Assembly (NCBI RefSeq): GCF_900141825.1
Contig: NZ_FQYQ01000004.1
Coordinates: 1 to 64,000, forward strand
Length of the DNA: 64,000 bases
Source: Pseudobutyrivibrio xylanivorans DSM 14809
Lineage (GTDB): Bacteria; Bacillota; Clostridia; Lachnospirales; Lachnospiraceae
Reading direction: 5' to 3'
This document shows, one piece after another, positions 8,735 through 15,888 of this stretch (positions within the stretch are counted from its first letter, which is position 1; the number at the start of each line of letters is the position of its first letter). The notes below the pieces were generated by a model. It was given only the letters and a program-made list of their open reading frames with translations. It had not been told where the DNA came from and ran no database searches. A program made the translations under genes and the position numbers.

Positions 8735-9673
8735 ATGGCAAAGTATGGATTTGGCCTTGATTTAGGCGGAACAACATGTAAGTGTGGGTTGTTTACCACA
8801 GAGGGAGAATTAGTTGAAAAATGGGAGGTTCCTACAGATACTACTAATGGTGGTGTTAACATTTTAAAGAATCTTGCACAGGCAGTTATCAAGAAGATGG
8901 AAGAAAAGGGTATTTCTGCTGACGATGTTTCAGGCGTTGGTATTGGTATCCCAGGTCCTATTTCTGATGATGGCGTTGTAAATCGATGCGTTAACCTTGG
9001 ATGGGGCGTATTTAACGTAGAGAAAGAGTTCTCAGAGTGCCTTGGTGGTCTTAAGGTTAAGGCTGGTAACGATGCAAACGTTGCAGCTCTTGGCGAGGCT
9101 TGGATGGGTGCTGCTAAGGATTACTCTAGCTCAGTAATGGTAACACTTGGTACAGGTGTTGGCGGCGGTGTAATTATAAATGATGATATTATTAGCGGTG
9201 CAGCAGGTGCAGCAGGTGAAATCGGACATATTCGTGTAAATTACAACGAGGAGAACGCTTGTGGTTGCGGAAATCACGGATGTCTTGAGCAGTATTGCTC
9301 AGCTACAGGTATCGCTCGTCTTGCTAAGATTCGCCTTGCACAGAATGAGGATGCAAGCTCACTTAGAGAAGTAGAGACTCTTGATGCTAAGGCAGTATTT
9401 GACGAGGCTAAGAAGGGTGATGTTGTTGCTAAGGAAGTTGTTAAGAGAGCATGCGAGTACCTTGCACAGGGATTAGAGGTTATTTCTTGTGTAGTAAACC
9501 CAGAGGCATTCGTTATCGGTGGCGGTGTTTCTAAGGCTGGCCAGTATCTTATTGATGAAGTTGAGTATAGATTCAACGAAATCGCATTCCACGGCTGCAA
9601 GAACACAAAGATCACTCTTGCTACACTTGGAAATGATGCAGGTATCTATGGAGCTATGAAGCTCATTCTTTAA
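8735..9673 (+). CDS. ROK-family glucokinase
   Basis: This 312-residue sugar kinase phosphorylates glucose (or a related hexose) with ATP in the cytoplasm. The ATP phosphate-binding motif DLGGTT is at 9-14. GEIGH at 161-165 and the zinc motif CGCGNHGC at 176-183 define the ROK family, and the length matches Firmicutes GlcK. There is no N-terminal DNA-binding domain, so it is a kinase and not a ROK repressor. GlcK is the best fit; N-acetylmannosamine or fructose kinase activity cannot be excluded from sequence. It lies 28 bp after the PBP gene with a GGGAGAGAAG ribosome site, and is closed by a terminator shared with the convergent TetR gene. Confidence 0.9.
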   Translation: MAKYGFGLDLGGTTCKCGLFTTEGELVEKWEVPTDTTNGGVNILKNLAQAVIKKMEEKGISADDVSGVGIGIPGPISDDGVVNRCVNLGWGVFNVEKEFSECLGGLKVKAGNDANVAALGEAWMGAAKDYSSSVMVTLGTGVGGGVIINDDIISGAAGAAGEIGHIRVNYNEENACGCGNHGCLEQYCSATGIARLAKIRLAQNEDASSLREVETLDAKAVFDEAKKGDVVAKEVVKRACEYLAQGLEVISCVVNPEAFVIGGGVSKAGQYLIDEVEYRFNEIAFHGCKNTKITLATLGNDAGIYGAMKLIL

Positions 9674-9694
9674 TATTAAATTTAGATAAAAAAA

Positions 9695-9722
9695 TGGCCC
9701 GGATTATCCGGGCCACTTTTTT
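9695..9722. terminator. Bidirectional terminator between glucokinase and TetR genes
   Basis: A perfect 9-bp stem, TGGCCCGGA / TCCGGGCCA, has a 3-nt loop. T-tracts flank it on both strands, so it can stop transcription from either side. Confidence 0.93.
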
Positions 9723-9733
9723 GTGTTCTGAAT

Positions 9734-10294
9734 TTATTTCTTTTTAATAATTCCAGCATATCCATTCTCAACAATCTTACTAGCCTGTGCTGTAAGAACA
9801 TCAAATGGAATCTGCTTACCGCTCTTAAGCCAATCTCTATAGATAAATGTGATAGAGATTGTGTATGAACGAACAATTGATGGATACTCTGTACGCTCAA
9901 AGAATCTTGAGAATGGAACGCTACGGAGAACGCCCTCTGTAACAGACTCATAGAAGAATGAGTAATGTTCGTCGCAAAGAAGCTTCTGCTGAACTTCATT
10001 ACAAGACTCAAGATACAGATAGAAGTTTGTGATACATCCAGCTAAGTCAAAAGCTTCAGCATTTGATCCGATATGATCGAGAATGTCAGCCACAATCTCT
10101 TCTTCAATCTCAGCTACAAAATCATCAAGAGATGAAAAATGTAAATAGAATGTCTTTCTGTTAATGCCAGCTCTTTCTGTAAGTTCGGTAATAGAGATTT
10201 CGTTATAGTTCTTCTCTAATACAAGCTCGAAGAACGCACGTCTGATTGAATTGATAGTTCTTCTAACTCTTAAATCCTTACTTCTTTCTCTCAT
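9734..10294 (-). CDS. TetR-family transcriptional regulator
   Basis: The 186-residue protein has an N-terminal TetR helix-turn-helix (about 10-55) with the family-typical pattern ending NRKTFYLHFSS, and a helical C-terminal ligand/dimer domain. Its overall look resembles the DhaS/TetR_C group. The reading frame extends upstream to 10336, but the start at 10294 is preferred because an AAGGAG site lies 8 nt before its ATG and the protein then begins with the usual basic arm. It is divergent from the MarR-ABC exporter operon across 268 bp and convergent with glucokinase. Its target is unknown; the exporter operon or itself are the simplest guesses. Confidence 0.85.
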   Translation of the reverse strand: MRERSKDLRVRRTINSIRRAFFELVLEKNYNEISITELTERAGINRKTFYLHFSSLDDFVAEIEEEIVADILDHIGSNAEAFDLAGCITNFYLYLESCNEVQQKLLCDEHYSFFYESVTEGVLRSVPFSRFFERTEYPSIVRSYTISITFIYRDWLKSGKQIPFDVLTAQASKIVENGYAGIIKKK

Positions 10295-10469
10295 ATTTGT
10301 ACTCCTTATTGTATTATTTATCCCCTCGAAACACATATATATGGAGTAAACACATGATGTCGCCTAAAACCCATAATAACAGAACTATTTCTTTTCTTAG
10401 TTCATTGTCTACTATACCACGTGAAAGGCCTCTCGTGGAATTTTTAATAGATTTTTTATAAATTGTTTG

Positions 10470-10498
10470 TTGAATGAACACATTTTAGAGTGTATAAT
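10470..10498 (+). promoter_or_regulatory. Promoter of the MarR-ABC exporter operon
   Basis: TTGAAT and a perfect TATAAT are separated by 17 bp. The expected transcription start, near 10505, falls on the edge of the palindrome at 10504-10538. Confidence 0.8.
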
Positions 10499-10503
10499 GT
10501 GGA

Positions 10504-10538
10504 TTAGTTCGGAACCGGACAATTCGGAATCGAACTAA
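10504..10538. promoter_or_regulatory. Palindromic operator, probable MarR binding site
   Basis: TTAGTTCG at 10504-10511 and CGAACTAA at 10531-10538 form a perfect inverted repeat. The two inner CGGAA half-motifs are less regular. The palindrome starts 5 bp after the -10 box and ends 24 bp before the MarR start codon, an ideal place for autorepression. Confidence 0.7.
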
Positions 10539-10562
10539 AATATAAGGGAAAGGAGAAGAAAA

Positions 10563-11042
10563 ATGCTGGCAGATTTTGATAGCAGAAGACATTTAGGAAT
10601 TTTACTGTATTGTGTATCTAGAGAAATTAGAAAAGCTGTAAACCGAGGAGTGAGTGAAATAAATGTAGAAAATTGCAACGTCAATCACGGATGGTTGGTA
10701 GGTTTTTTAGAGCGTCAGACAGAGCCAGTCTTCCAAAAAGACTTGGAAAAGATATTCCACTTTCCAAAATCTACTCTTGCCGACATGGTACAAACCTTGG
10801 AGAAGAGTGGGTACATTGCTAAGGCTCCAATAGATGGAGATGGCAGAAAAAAACAAATCATTGTCACTGAGGAGGGCAAGAAGTTCACAAGTCTAGCTGA
10901 AACTCAGATATTGGCAGTTGATGAGTATATTACTAAGGACATAACTCCAGAGCAGATGGATCTTGTTGTGGAGGTCCTTGAAAAAATGAGAAAAAACGCA
11001 GAGGACTACAAAGCCTATGTGGAAATAAAGAAGGAGGATTAA
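10563..11042 (+). CDS. MarR-family transcriptional regulator
   Basis: This 159-residue winged-helix protein contains the MarR recognition region (FQKDLEKIF...KSTLADMVQTLEKSGYI, about 60-97) and a wing with DGDGRKKQI. Proteins of this family bind palindromic operators as dimers and release them on binding small molecules. It is the first gene of an operon with two ABC exporter genes that start 4 bp after its stop, behind a promoter overlapped by a palindrome. The straightforward reading is a repressor of itself and the exporter. The ATG has an AAGGAG site 9 nt upstream. The inducing compound cannot be read from sequence. Confidence 0.9.
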   Translation: MLADFDSRRHLGILLYCVSREIRKAVNRGVSEINVENCNVNHGWLVGFLERQTEPVFQKDLEKIFHFPKSTLADMVQTLEKSGYIAKAPIDGDGRKKQIIVTEEGKKFTSLAETQILAVDEYITKDITPEQMDLVVEVLEKMRKNAEDYKAYVEIKKED

Positions 11043-11045
11043 GTT

Positions 11046-12818
11046 TTGGTCAAGAGAATTTTACAGGAAATAAAAGAATACAAGCTAGCGGCTATAATGA
11101 CTCCTGTATTTATGGTTCTTGAGGTTGCTATGGAAATGCTTATACCACTTCTTATCGCAGATCTTGTAGATAAGGGTGTTGAACAAGGTAACCTTACAGA
11201 AATATACAGCATAGGAGGTCAGATGCTGATATGTGCCTTAATTGGATTGTTCGGTGGTATTATGGGAGCAATCTTAGGAAGTAAGGCATCAGCCGGCTTG
11301 GCAAAGAATCTACGTAAGAAGATGTTTGAGAACATTCAGACCTTCTCATTTGAGAATATCGATAAATTCTCTACAGCAGGTCTTGTAACAAGACTTACAA
11401 CAGACGTAACAAACGTGCAGAATGCGTTTATCATGGTTCTTCGAATGGGATTTAGAGCCCCTGTTACAGTAGCAGTTGCCATGATTCTTTCATTTAAAAT
11501 TAATGTACGTTTAGCTTCTGTATATTTAGTTGCCATGATTGTATTGCTTACAGTTATGGGCTTTGTAATGGCAAAGGCACGTCCATTGTTTGATACATTA
11601 TTTAAGAAGTATGATGCTTTGAATGCTTCAGTACAAGAAAACATCACTGGTATGCGTGTTGTTAAGGCATACGTACGAGAGCAGTTTGAGAAGAAGAAAT
11701 TTACAGATGGAAGCCACGGAATATATAAGGCAGCAACCTCTGCTGAGAAGATGGTAGCTTTCACAATGCCGTTCATGAATGTAGTTGTTTATACATGTAT
11801 TATTCTTATCAGCTGGTTTGGAGCAAAGTTTATTGTATTAGACGGCACACTTACAACTGGTGAGCTTCTTTCTCTTTTCAGCTACTGCATGAACATTCTT
11901 TTCTCACTTATGTTCTTTGCTATGATTTTCATTATGATTACAATGTCAATCGCCAGCATGCAGCGTATATATGAGGTACTTGAAGAGAAGAGCACTATTA
12001 CAAATCCTGAGAATCCTGTTTATGAGGTAAAGGATGGTTCTATCAAGTTCAAGGATGTAGTATTTGGCTACAATAAGACTGCTGACAGACCAGTACTTGA
12101 TCACGTTAACTTAGAGATTAAATCTGGTGAGACAATCGGTGTACTTGGTGGAACGGGTTCAGCAAAATCAACACTGGTTTCCATGATTTCACGTCTTTAT
12201 GACGTAAATGAGGGCGAAGTTATTGTCGGTGGAAGAAACGTAAAAGATTATGACGTGGAGACAATCAGAAATGAGGTTTCTGTGGTGCTTCAGAATAATG
12301 TGCTTTTCTCAGGAACTATCGCAGAAAACCTTCGCTGGGGTGATAAGAATGCCACTGATGAAGAAGTAAAGCATGCAGCTAAGCTCGCATGCGCAGATGA
12401 GTTTATCGAGAAGTTCCCAGATGGTTACAATACCCACATCGAGCAGGGGGGTACAAATGTATCCGGTGGACAGCGTCAGAGACTTTGTATTGCAAGAGCT
12501 CTTCTTAAGAAGCCAAAGATACTTATTCTTGATGATTCAACCTCAGCTGTAGATACAGCTACTGATGCAAAGATTAGAAAGGCTTTCCGTGAGGAGATTC
12601 CAAACACAACAAAGCTTATCATTGCTCAGCGAATTAACTCAGTTATGGATGCAGACAGAATCATTGTTATGGATGATGGTAAGATTGATGATTTTGGTTC
12701 CCATGATGAGTTGTTAGCAAGAAATCAGATTTACCGCGAGATTTTCGAGCAGCAGACAGGTGCTGGAAGCGGTGATTTCGATAAAGTAGATGAGGAAGGA
12801 GGTAAGGACAATGCCTAG
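11046..12818 (+). CDS. ABC exporter half-transporter, degenerate-ATPase subunit
   Basis: This 590-residue protein has a six-helix ABC transmembrane domain (about 15-310) and a nucleotide-binding domain. Walker A is GGTGSAKST at 368-376 and the signature VSGGQRQR is canonical. The Walker B catalytic Glu is replaced by Asp (D496-D497) and the switch His by Gln (Q528). These changes mark the degenerate-site subunit of heterodimeric exporters such as TM287/288 and BmrCD. The next gene encodes the complementary catalytic subunit. It starts with TTG, preceded by GGAGG, 4 bp after the MarR gene. The likely role is efflux of drugs or other hydrophobic compounds; the substrate is unknown. Confidence 0.93.
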   Translation: MVKRILQEIKEYKLAAIMTPVFMVLEVAMEMLIPLLIADLVDKGVEQGNLTEIYSIGGQMLICALIGLFGGIMGAILGSKASAGLAKNLRKKMFENIQTFSFENIDKFSTAGLVTRLTTDVTNVQNAFIMVLRMGFRAPVTVAVAMILSFKINVRLASVYLVAMIVLLTVMGFVMAKARPLFDTLFKKYDALNASVQENITGMRVVKAYVREQFEKKKFTDGSHGIYKAATSAEKMVAFTMPFMNVVVYTCIILISWFGAKFIVLDGTLTTGELLSLFSYCMNILFSLMFFAMIFIMITMSIASMQRIYEVLEEKSTITNPENPVYEVKDGSIKFKDVVFGYNKTADRPVLDHVNLEIKSGETIGVLGGTGSAKSTLVSMISRLYDVNEGEVIVGGRNVKDYDVETIRNEVSVVLQNNVLFSGTIAENLRWGDKNATDEEVKHAAKLACADEFIEKFPDGYNTHIEQGGTNVSGGQRQRLCIARALLKKPKILILDDSTSAVDTATDAKIRKAFREEIPNTTKLIIAQRINSVMDADRIIVMDDGKIDDFGSHDELLARNQIYREIFEQQTGAGSGDFDKVDEEGGKDNA

Positions 12819-14721
12819 AGGACCACAACCAGGATCAGTTCCTAAATTGACAGCAGAGCAGAAGGCAAAGCGACGCGGAGTCCTTGGCCGCCTGTTCAAA
12901 TACATCGGAGCCAATTACTGGCTTCACCTTATAGTAGTAGTTATAGGAATTTTTACTGCAGTTATCTGCAATGCCAAGGGAACTGCTTTCATGCAGACTC
13001 TTATCGATTCCTATATTGTGCCAATGCTTAAGTCAGGAAGCACAGATTTTGGACCACTTGCAGCAGCTATTAGAGAGCTTATTGTTTACTATGCACTTGG
13101 TGCAATTGCTATCTTTGTTTACAACTATACAATGATTTTCGTAGGACAGGGTACACTTCGTTCCCTAAGAGATGACATGTTTGAGAAGATGGAGGATTTA
13201 CCAATTCGCTACTTCGATACACATCCACACGGCGATGTAATGTCAATCTACACTAACGATATCGATACAATGCGTCAGATGATTTCACAGAGTTTTCCAC
13301 AGATTCTCAATAGCGCAATCACAATCGTTACTGTATTTACATACATGGTGCTTACATCATGGCCACTTACAATCGTAACAATCATTATGATTGCCCTTAT
13401 TACTTTTACAACAGCAGCAGTAGCTGGTCGTTCTGGAAGCTATTTCAGAAAGCAGCAGAAGGCTCTTGGTGCAGTAAATGGAAATATCGAAGAGATTATG
13501 AAGGGTCAGAAGGTTGTAAAGGTATTCTGCCATGAAGACGAAGTAATGGAGAAGTTTAATGAGCTTAATGAAGAGCTTTACAACAATGCATACAAGGCTA
13601 ACCGTCTTGCGAACTGCATCGGTCCTGTAAATATGCAGATGGGTAACATCAGTTACCTTGCATGTGCCGTAGTCGGTGGTGTCCTTGCCATAAATGGTTG
13701 GACAGGCCTTACACTTGGTGGTCTTGCAGCATTCCTTCAGTTCAACAGAGCTTTCAATATGCCTGTAAATCAGATTTCACAGCAGTTCCAGTCAATTGTA
13801 CTTGCTATGGCTGGTGCTGAGCGTGTATTTGACCTTATCGATGAGAAGCCAGAGGCAGATGAAGGTTATGTAATGCTTGTAAATGCAAAGGAAGAAAATG
13901 GTGAAATCGTAGAGTGTGAAGAGCGTACAGGTATGTGGGCTTGGAAGCACTATCATAAGGCAGAGGGTACAACAACTTACGTGAAGCTTACTGGTGACAT
14001 AGTATTCGACGATGTTGATTTTAGTTACAACCCAGACAAGCCAGTACTTCATAACATCAAGCTTTTTGCTACTCCAGGACAGAAAATTGCCTTTGTAGGA
14101 GCAACTGGAGCAGGTAAGACTACTATCACAAACCTTATCAACAGATTCTATGATATTGCTGATGGTAAGATTCGTTATGACGGCATCAACATCAACAAGA
14201 TTAAGAAGGCTGATTTACGTAAATCGCTTGGTATCGTTCTTCAGGATACACACCTTTTCACCGGCACTATCGCAGACAATATCCGCTACGGTAAGCTAGA
14301 TGCTACAGATGAAGAGGTTGTTGCAGCAGCTAAGCTTGCCAACGCAGACAGCTTTATCCACAGATTACCACAGGGTTATGACACAGTAATCACAGGAGAT
14401 GGCGGAAACCTTTCACAGGGACAGAGACAGCTTCTTGCAATCGCTCGAGCTGCTATTGCAGATCCGCCAGTACTCATCCTTGATGAGGCTACATCCTCTA
14501 TCGATACACGTACAGAGAAGATTGTTCAGGATGGTATGGATAAGCTGATGCACGGACGTACAACATTCGTTATCGCCCACAGACTTTCTACTATCCGCAA
14601 TTCGGACTGTATCATGGTTCTTGACCAGGGTAGAATCATCGAAAGAGGATCTCATGAAGAACTCATAGGTGAGGGCGGTAAGTATTATCAGTTATATACA
14701 GGAAAGATTCAAAATGCTTAA
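12811..14721 (+). CDS. ABC exporter half-transporter, catalytic subunit
   Basis: This 636-residue partner of the preceding gene has a six-helix membrane domain and a nucleotide-binding domain with intact catalytic residues: Walker A GATGAGKTT from 430, Walker B LILDEATSS with Glu559, and switch His590. Its signature is LSQGQ instead of LSGGQ, the expected counterpart of a partner with a degenerate Walker B. The heterodimer would thus have one working and one non-working ATP site. An insertion of about 40 residues lies between the membrane and ATPase domains. The ATG at 12811 has a GGAGG site and overlaps the upstream gene by 8 bp; the frame also runs further upstream without a better start. 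A terminator follows. Confidence 0.93.
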   Translation: MPRGPQPGSVPKLTAEQKAKRRGVLGRLFKYIGANYWLHLIVVVIGIFTAVICNAKGTAFMQTLIDSYIVPMLKSGSTDFGPLAAAIRELIVYYALGAIAIFVYNYTMIFVGQGTLRSLRDDMFEKMEDLPIRYFDTHPHGDVMSIYTNDIDTMRQMISQSFPQILNSAITIVTVFTYMVLTSWPLTIVTIIMIALITFTTAAVAGRSGSYFRKQQKALGAVNGNIEEIMKGQKVVKVFCHEDEVMEKFNELNEELYNNAYKANRLANCIGPVNMQMGNISYLACAVVGGVLAINGWTGLTLGGLAAFLQFNRAFNMPVNQISQQFQSIVLAMAGAERVFDLIDEKPEADEGYVMLVNAKEENGEIVECEERTGMWAWKHYHKAEGTTTYVKLTGDIVFDDVDFSYNPDKPVLHNIKLFATPGQKIAFVGATGAGKTTITNLINRFYDIADGKIRYDGININKIKKADLRKSLGIVLQDTHLFTGTIADNIRYGKLDATDEEVVAAAKLANADSFIHRLPQGYDTVITGDGGNLSQGQRQLLAIARAAIADPPVLILDEATSSIDTRTEKIVQDGMDKLMHGRTTFVIAHRLSTIRNSDCIMVLDQGRIIERGSHEELIGEGGKYYQLYTGKIQNA

Positions 14722-14727
14722 TTTACA

Positions 14728-14761
14728 GGGTTCTGGCGCTTGTCGTCAGAACCCTTTTTTT
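14728..14761 (+). terminator. Terminator of the MarR-ABC exporter operon
   Basis: GGGTTCTG and CAGAACCC form a stem around an 11-nt loop and are followed by seven T residues, 6 nt after the stop codon. Confidence 0.92.
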
Positions 14762-14771
14762 ATGTTATAAT
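14743..14771 (+). promoter_or_regulatory. Putative promoter of the Fic toxin-antitoxin pair
   Basis: The box TGTTATAAT at 14763-14771 is a perfect -10 with an extended TGn element. A 4-of-6 match to the -35 (TCGTCA) lies 17 bp upstream, inside the previous terminator. Confidence 0.5.
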
Positions 14772-14858
14772 GAATAACAATAGATGATGTTTTTATGTAA
14801 TTACGGGGGAGCAGAGTTCATTATTATGACATTTGAGACGATAACTAAGGAGAGACTA

Positions 14859-15023
14859 ATGTCTACAGACGAGAAGATCGCTAGTGTACAGGCATCCTTT
14901 GCTATGGAGGATATGATTCTCACTGCAGAGGAGATTGAGCGTGGGAGAATGATAATTGAAGATAAGGTAGATGTGGAAGATGTAGTTCGAGAGATTACAT
15001 CCAGATATGTTTCAGTAGGATAA
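14859..15023 (+). CDS. Fic-associated antitoxin (VbhA-like)
   Basis: A 54-residue acidic, helical protein is encoded 4 bp before the Fic gene. Antitoxins of class I Fic systems carry an inhibitory helix with the pattern [S/T]xxxE[G/N], whose Glu blocks ATP binding. Here SFAMED at 13-18 matches except for Asp in the last place, with Glu17 as the likely inhibitor. A longer reading frame begins at 14784, but the ATG at 14859 has AAGGAG 8 nt upstream and gives a size typical of such antitoxins. Function is inferred from gene order, size and this motif. Confidence 0.72.
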   Translation: MSTDEKIASVQASFAMEDMILTAEEIERGRMIIEDKVDVEDVVREITSRYVSVG

Positions 15024-15027
15024 GCCT

Positions 15028-15639
15028 ATGATGGATGAATATTACCGTTATGAGTACGAAGATAACGGCCAGTACTGTTATCCACATACTCACATTCTCA
15101 AGAACAAACTTGATATTCATGACAAGGAGGAGCTTTTCAAGGCTGAGCAGGAGCTAACCTCTGCCAGATACTTTGAGCTTGTGAAGCATCCTATTCCTGG
15201 AGATTTTTCTTTAGACCATCTTTGTGCCATTCACAGGTACTTATTTCAGGATATTTATGATTGGGCGGGAAAGATTCGCACAGTCGATATTTCAAAGGGC
15301 ACGATATTCTGCCTTACTCAGTTTATAGAAATAGAATTTAAAAAGGTTCAGGAATGGCTTATAAACAATAATTACTTACAGGACGTGCACGATAAAGAGG
15401 TTATGGCCAAGCGTCTGGCGTACCTGATTGGTGAGATAAATATGATTCATCCATTCCGAGAGGGCAACGGAAGAGCCCAGCGTGTGTACATCGAGTATGT
15501 TTGCAAGAACAGTAAGACCTTTGATATTGATTTTTCAAAAACTACAAAGAATGACATGATACTTGCCAGCAAGGAATCGGCAGTGCTGAACTACGAGCCC
15601 TTTGAGGAATTGCTGTATATGTGTTTGGTAGAAATGTAA
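15028..15639 (+). CDS. Fic-domain protein (AMP-transferase-type toxin)
   Basis: This 203-residue protein is a nearly bare Fic domain. The full active-site motif HPFREGNGR is at 141-149 with the second conserved Arg at 152, so AMP transfer from ATP to hydroxyl side chains of target proteins is likely. A flap region near 83-95 (VDISKGTIFCL) fits the family. No self-inhibitory alpha helix is apparent at its own N terminus, in keeping with a separate antitoxin encoded 4 bp upstream. Related bacterial Fic toxins modify DNA gyrase and topoisomerase IV; the target here is not known. Translation is probably coupled to the antitoxin. A hairpin terminator follows. Confidence 0.9.
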   Translation: MMDEYYRYEYEDNGQYCYPHTHILKNKLDIHDKEELFKAEQELTSARYFELVKHPIPGDFSLDHLCAIHRYLFQDIYDWAGKIRTVDISKGTIFCLTQFIEIEFKKVQEWLINNNYLQDVHDKEVMAKRLAYLIGEINMIHPFREGNGRAQRVYIEYVCKNSKTFDIDFSKTTKNDMILASKESAVLNYEPFEELLYMCLVEM

Positions 15640-15654
15640 ATAATAGTCTATTAA

Positions 15655-15694
15655 GAGGGAATGGTTGAATTAAAGCCATTCCCTCATACTTTAT
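15655..15694 (+). terminator. Probable terminator of the Fic operon
   Basis: GAGGGAATGG and CCATTCCCTC form a perfect 10-bp stem with an 11-nt loop. The following stretch is T-rich but interrupted (ATACTTTATT), so strength is uncertain. Confidence 0.7.
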
Positions 15695-15704
15695 TCATAG
15701 AAAA

Positions 15705-15734
15705 TTCATAGTTAATACCCCTTAACATTATAAA
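15705..15734 (+). promoter_or_regulatory. Putative promoter of the giant surface protein gene
   Basis: TTCATA and TATAAA are separated by 18 bp. The long leader that follows (about 150 nt to the ATG at 15889) contains no other convincing promoter. Confidence 0.35.
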
Positions 15735-15888
15735 ATTAATAATAATTACAGCCGATATTGAAAATGTAGTAGTATATCTGCGTTTATTTTTGCGTGCAAA
15801 AATATTCACTGGAAGATATGAGAAAAGCTACAAATTTTCAAGAAAGACATGGGAAAATGGGGTTTTTCATGTAAAGGGGAATTGGCCT

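Noticed and set aside
8377-8892. A 171-codon minus-strand frame across the PBP end and glucokinase start.
   Set aside because: It overlaps two well-supported plus-strand genes and lacks any recognisable domain or ribosome site.
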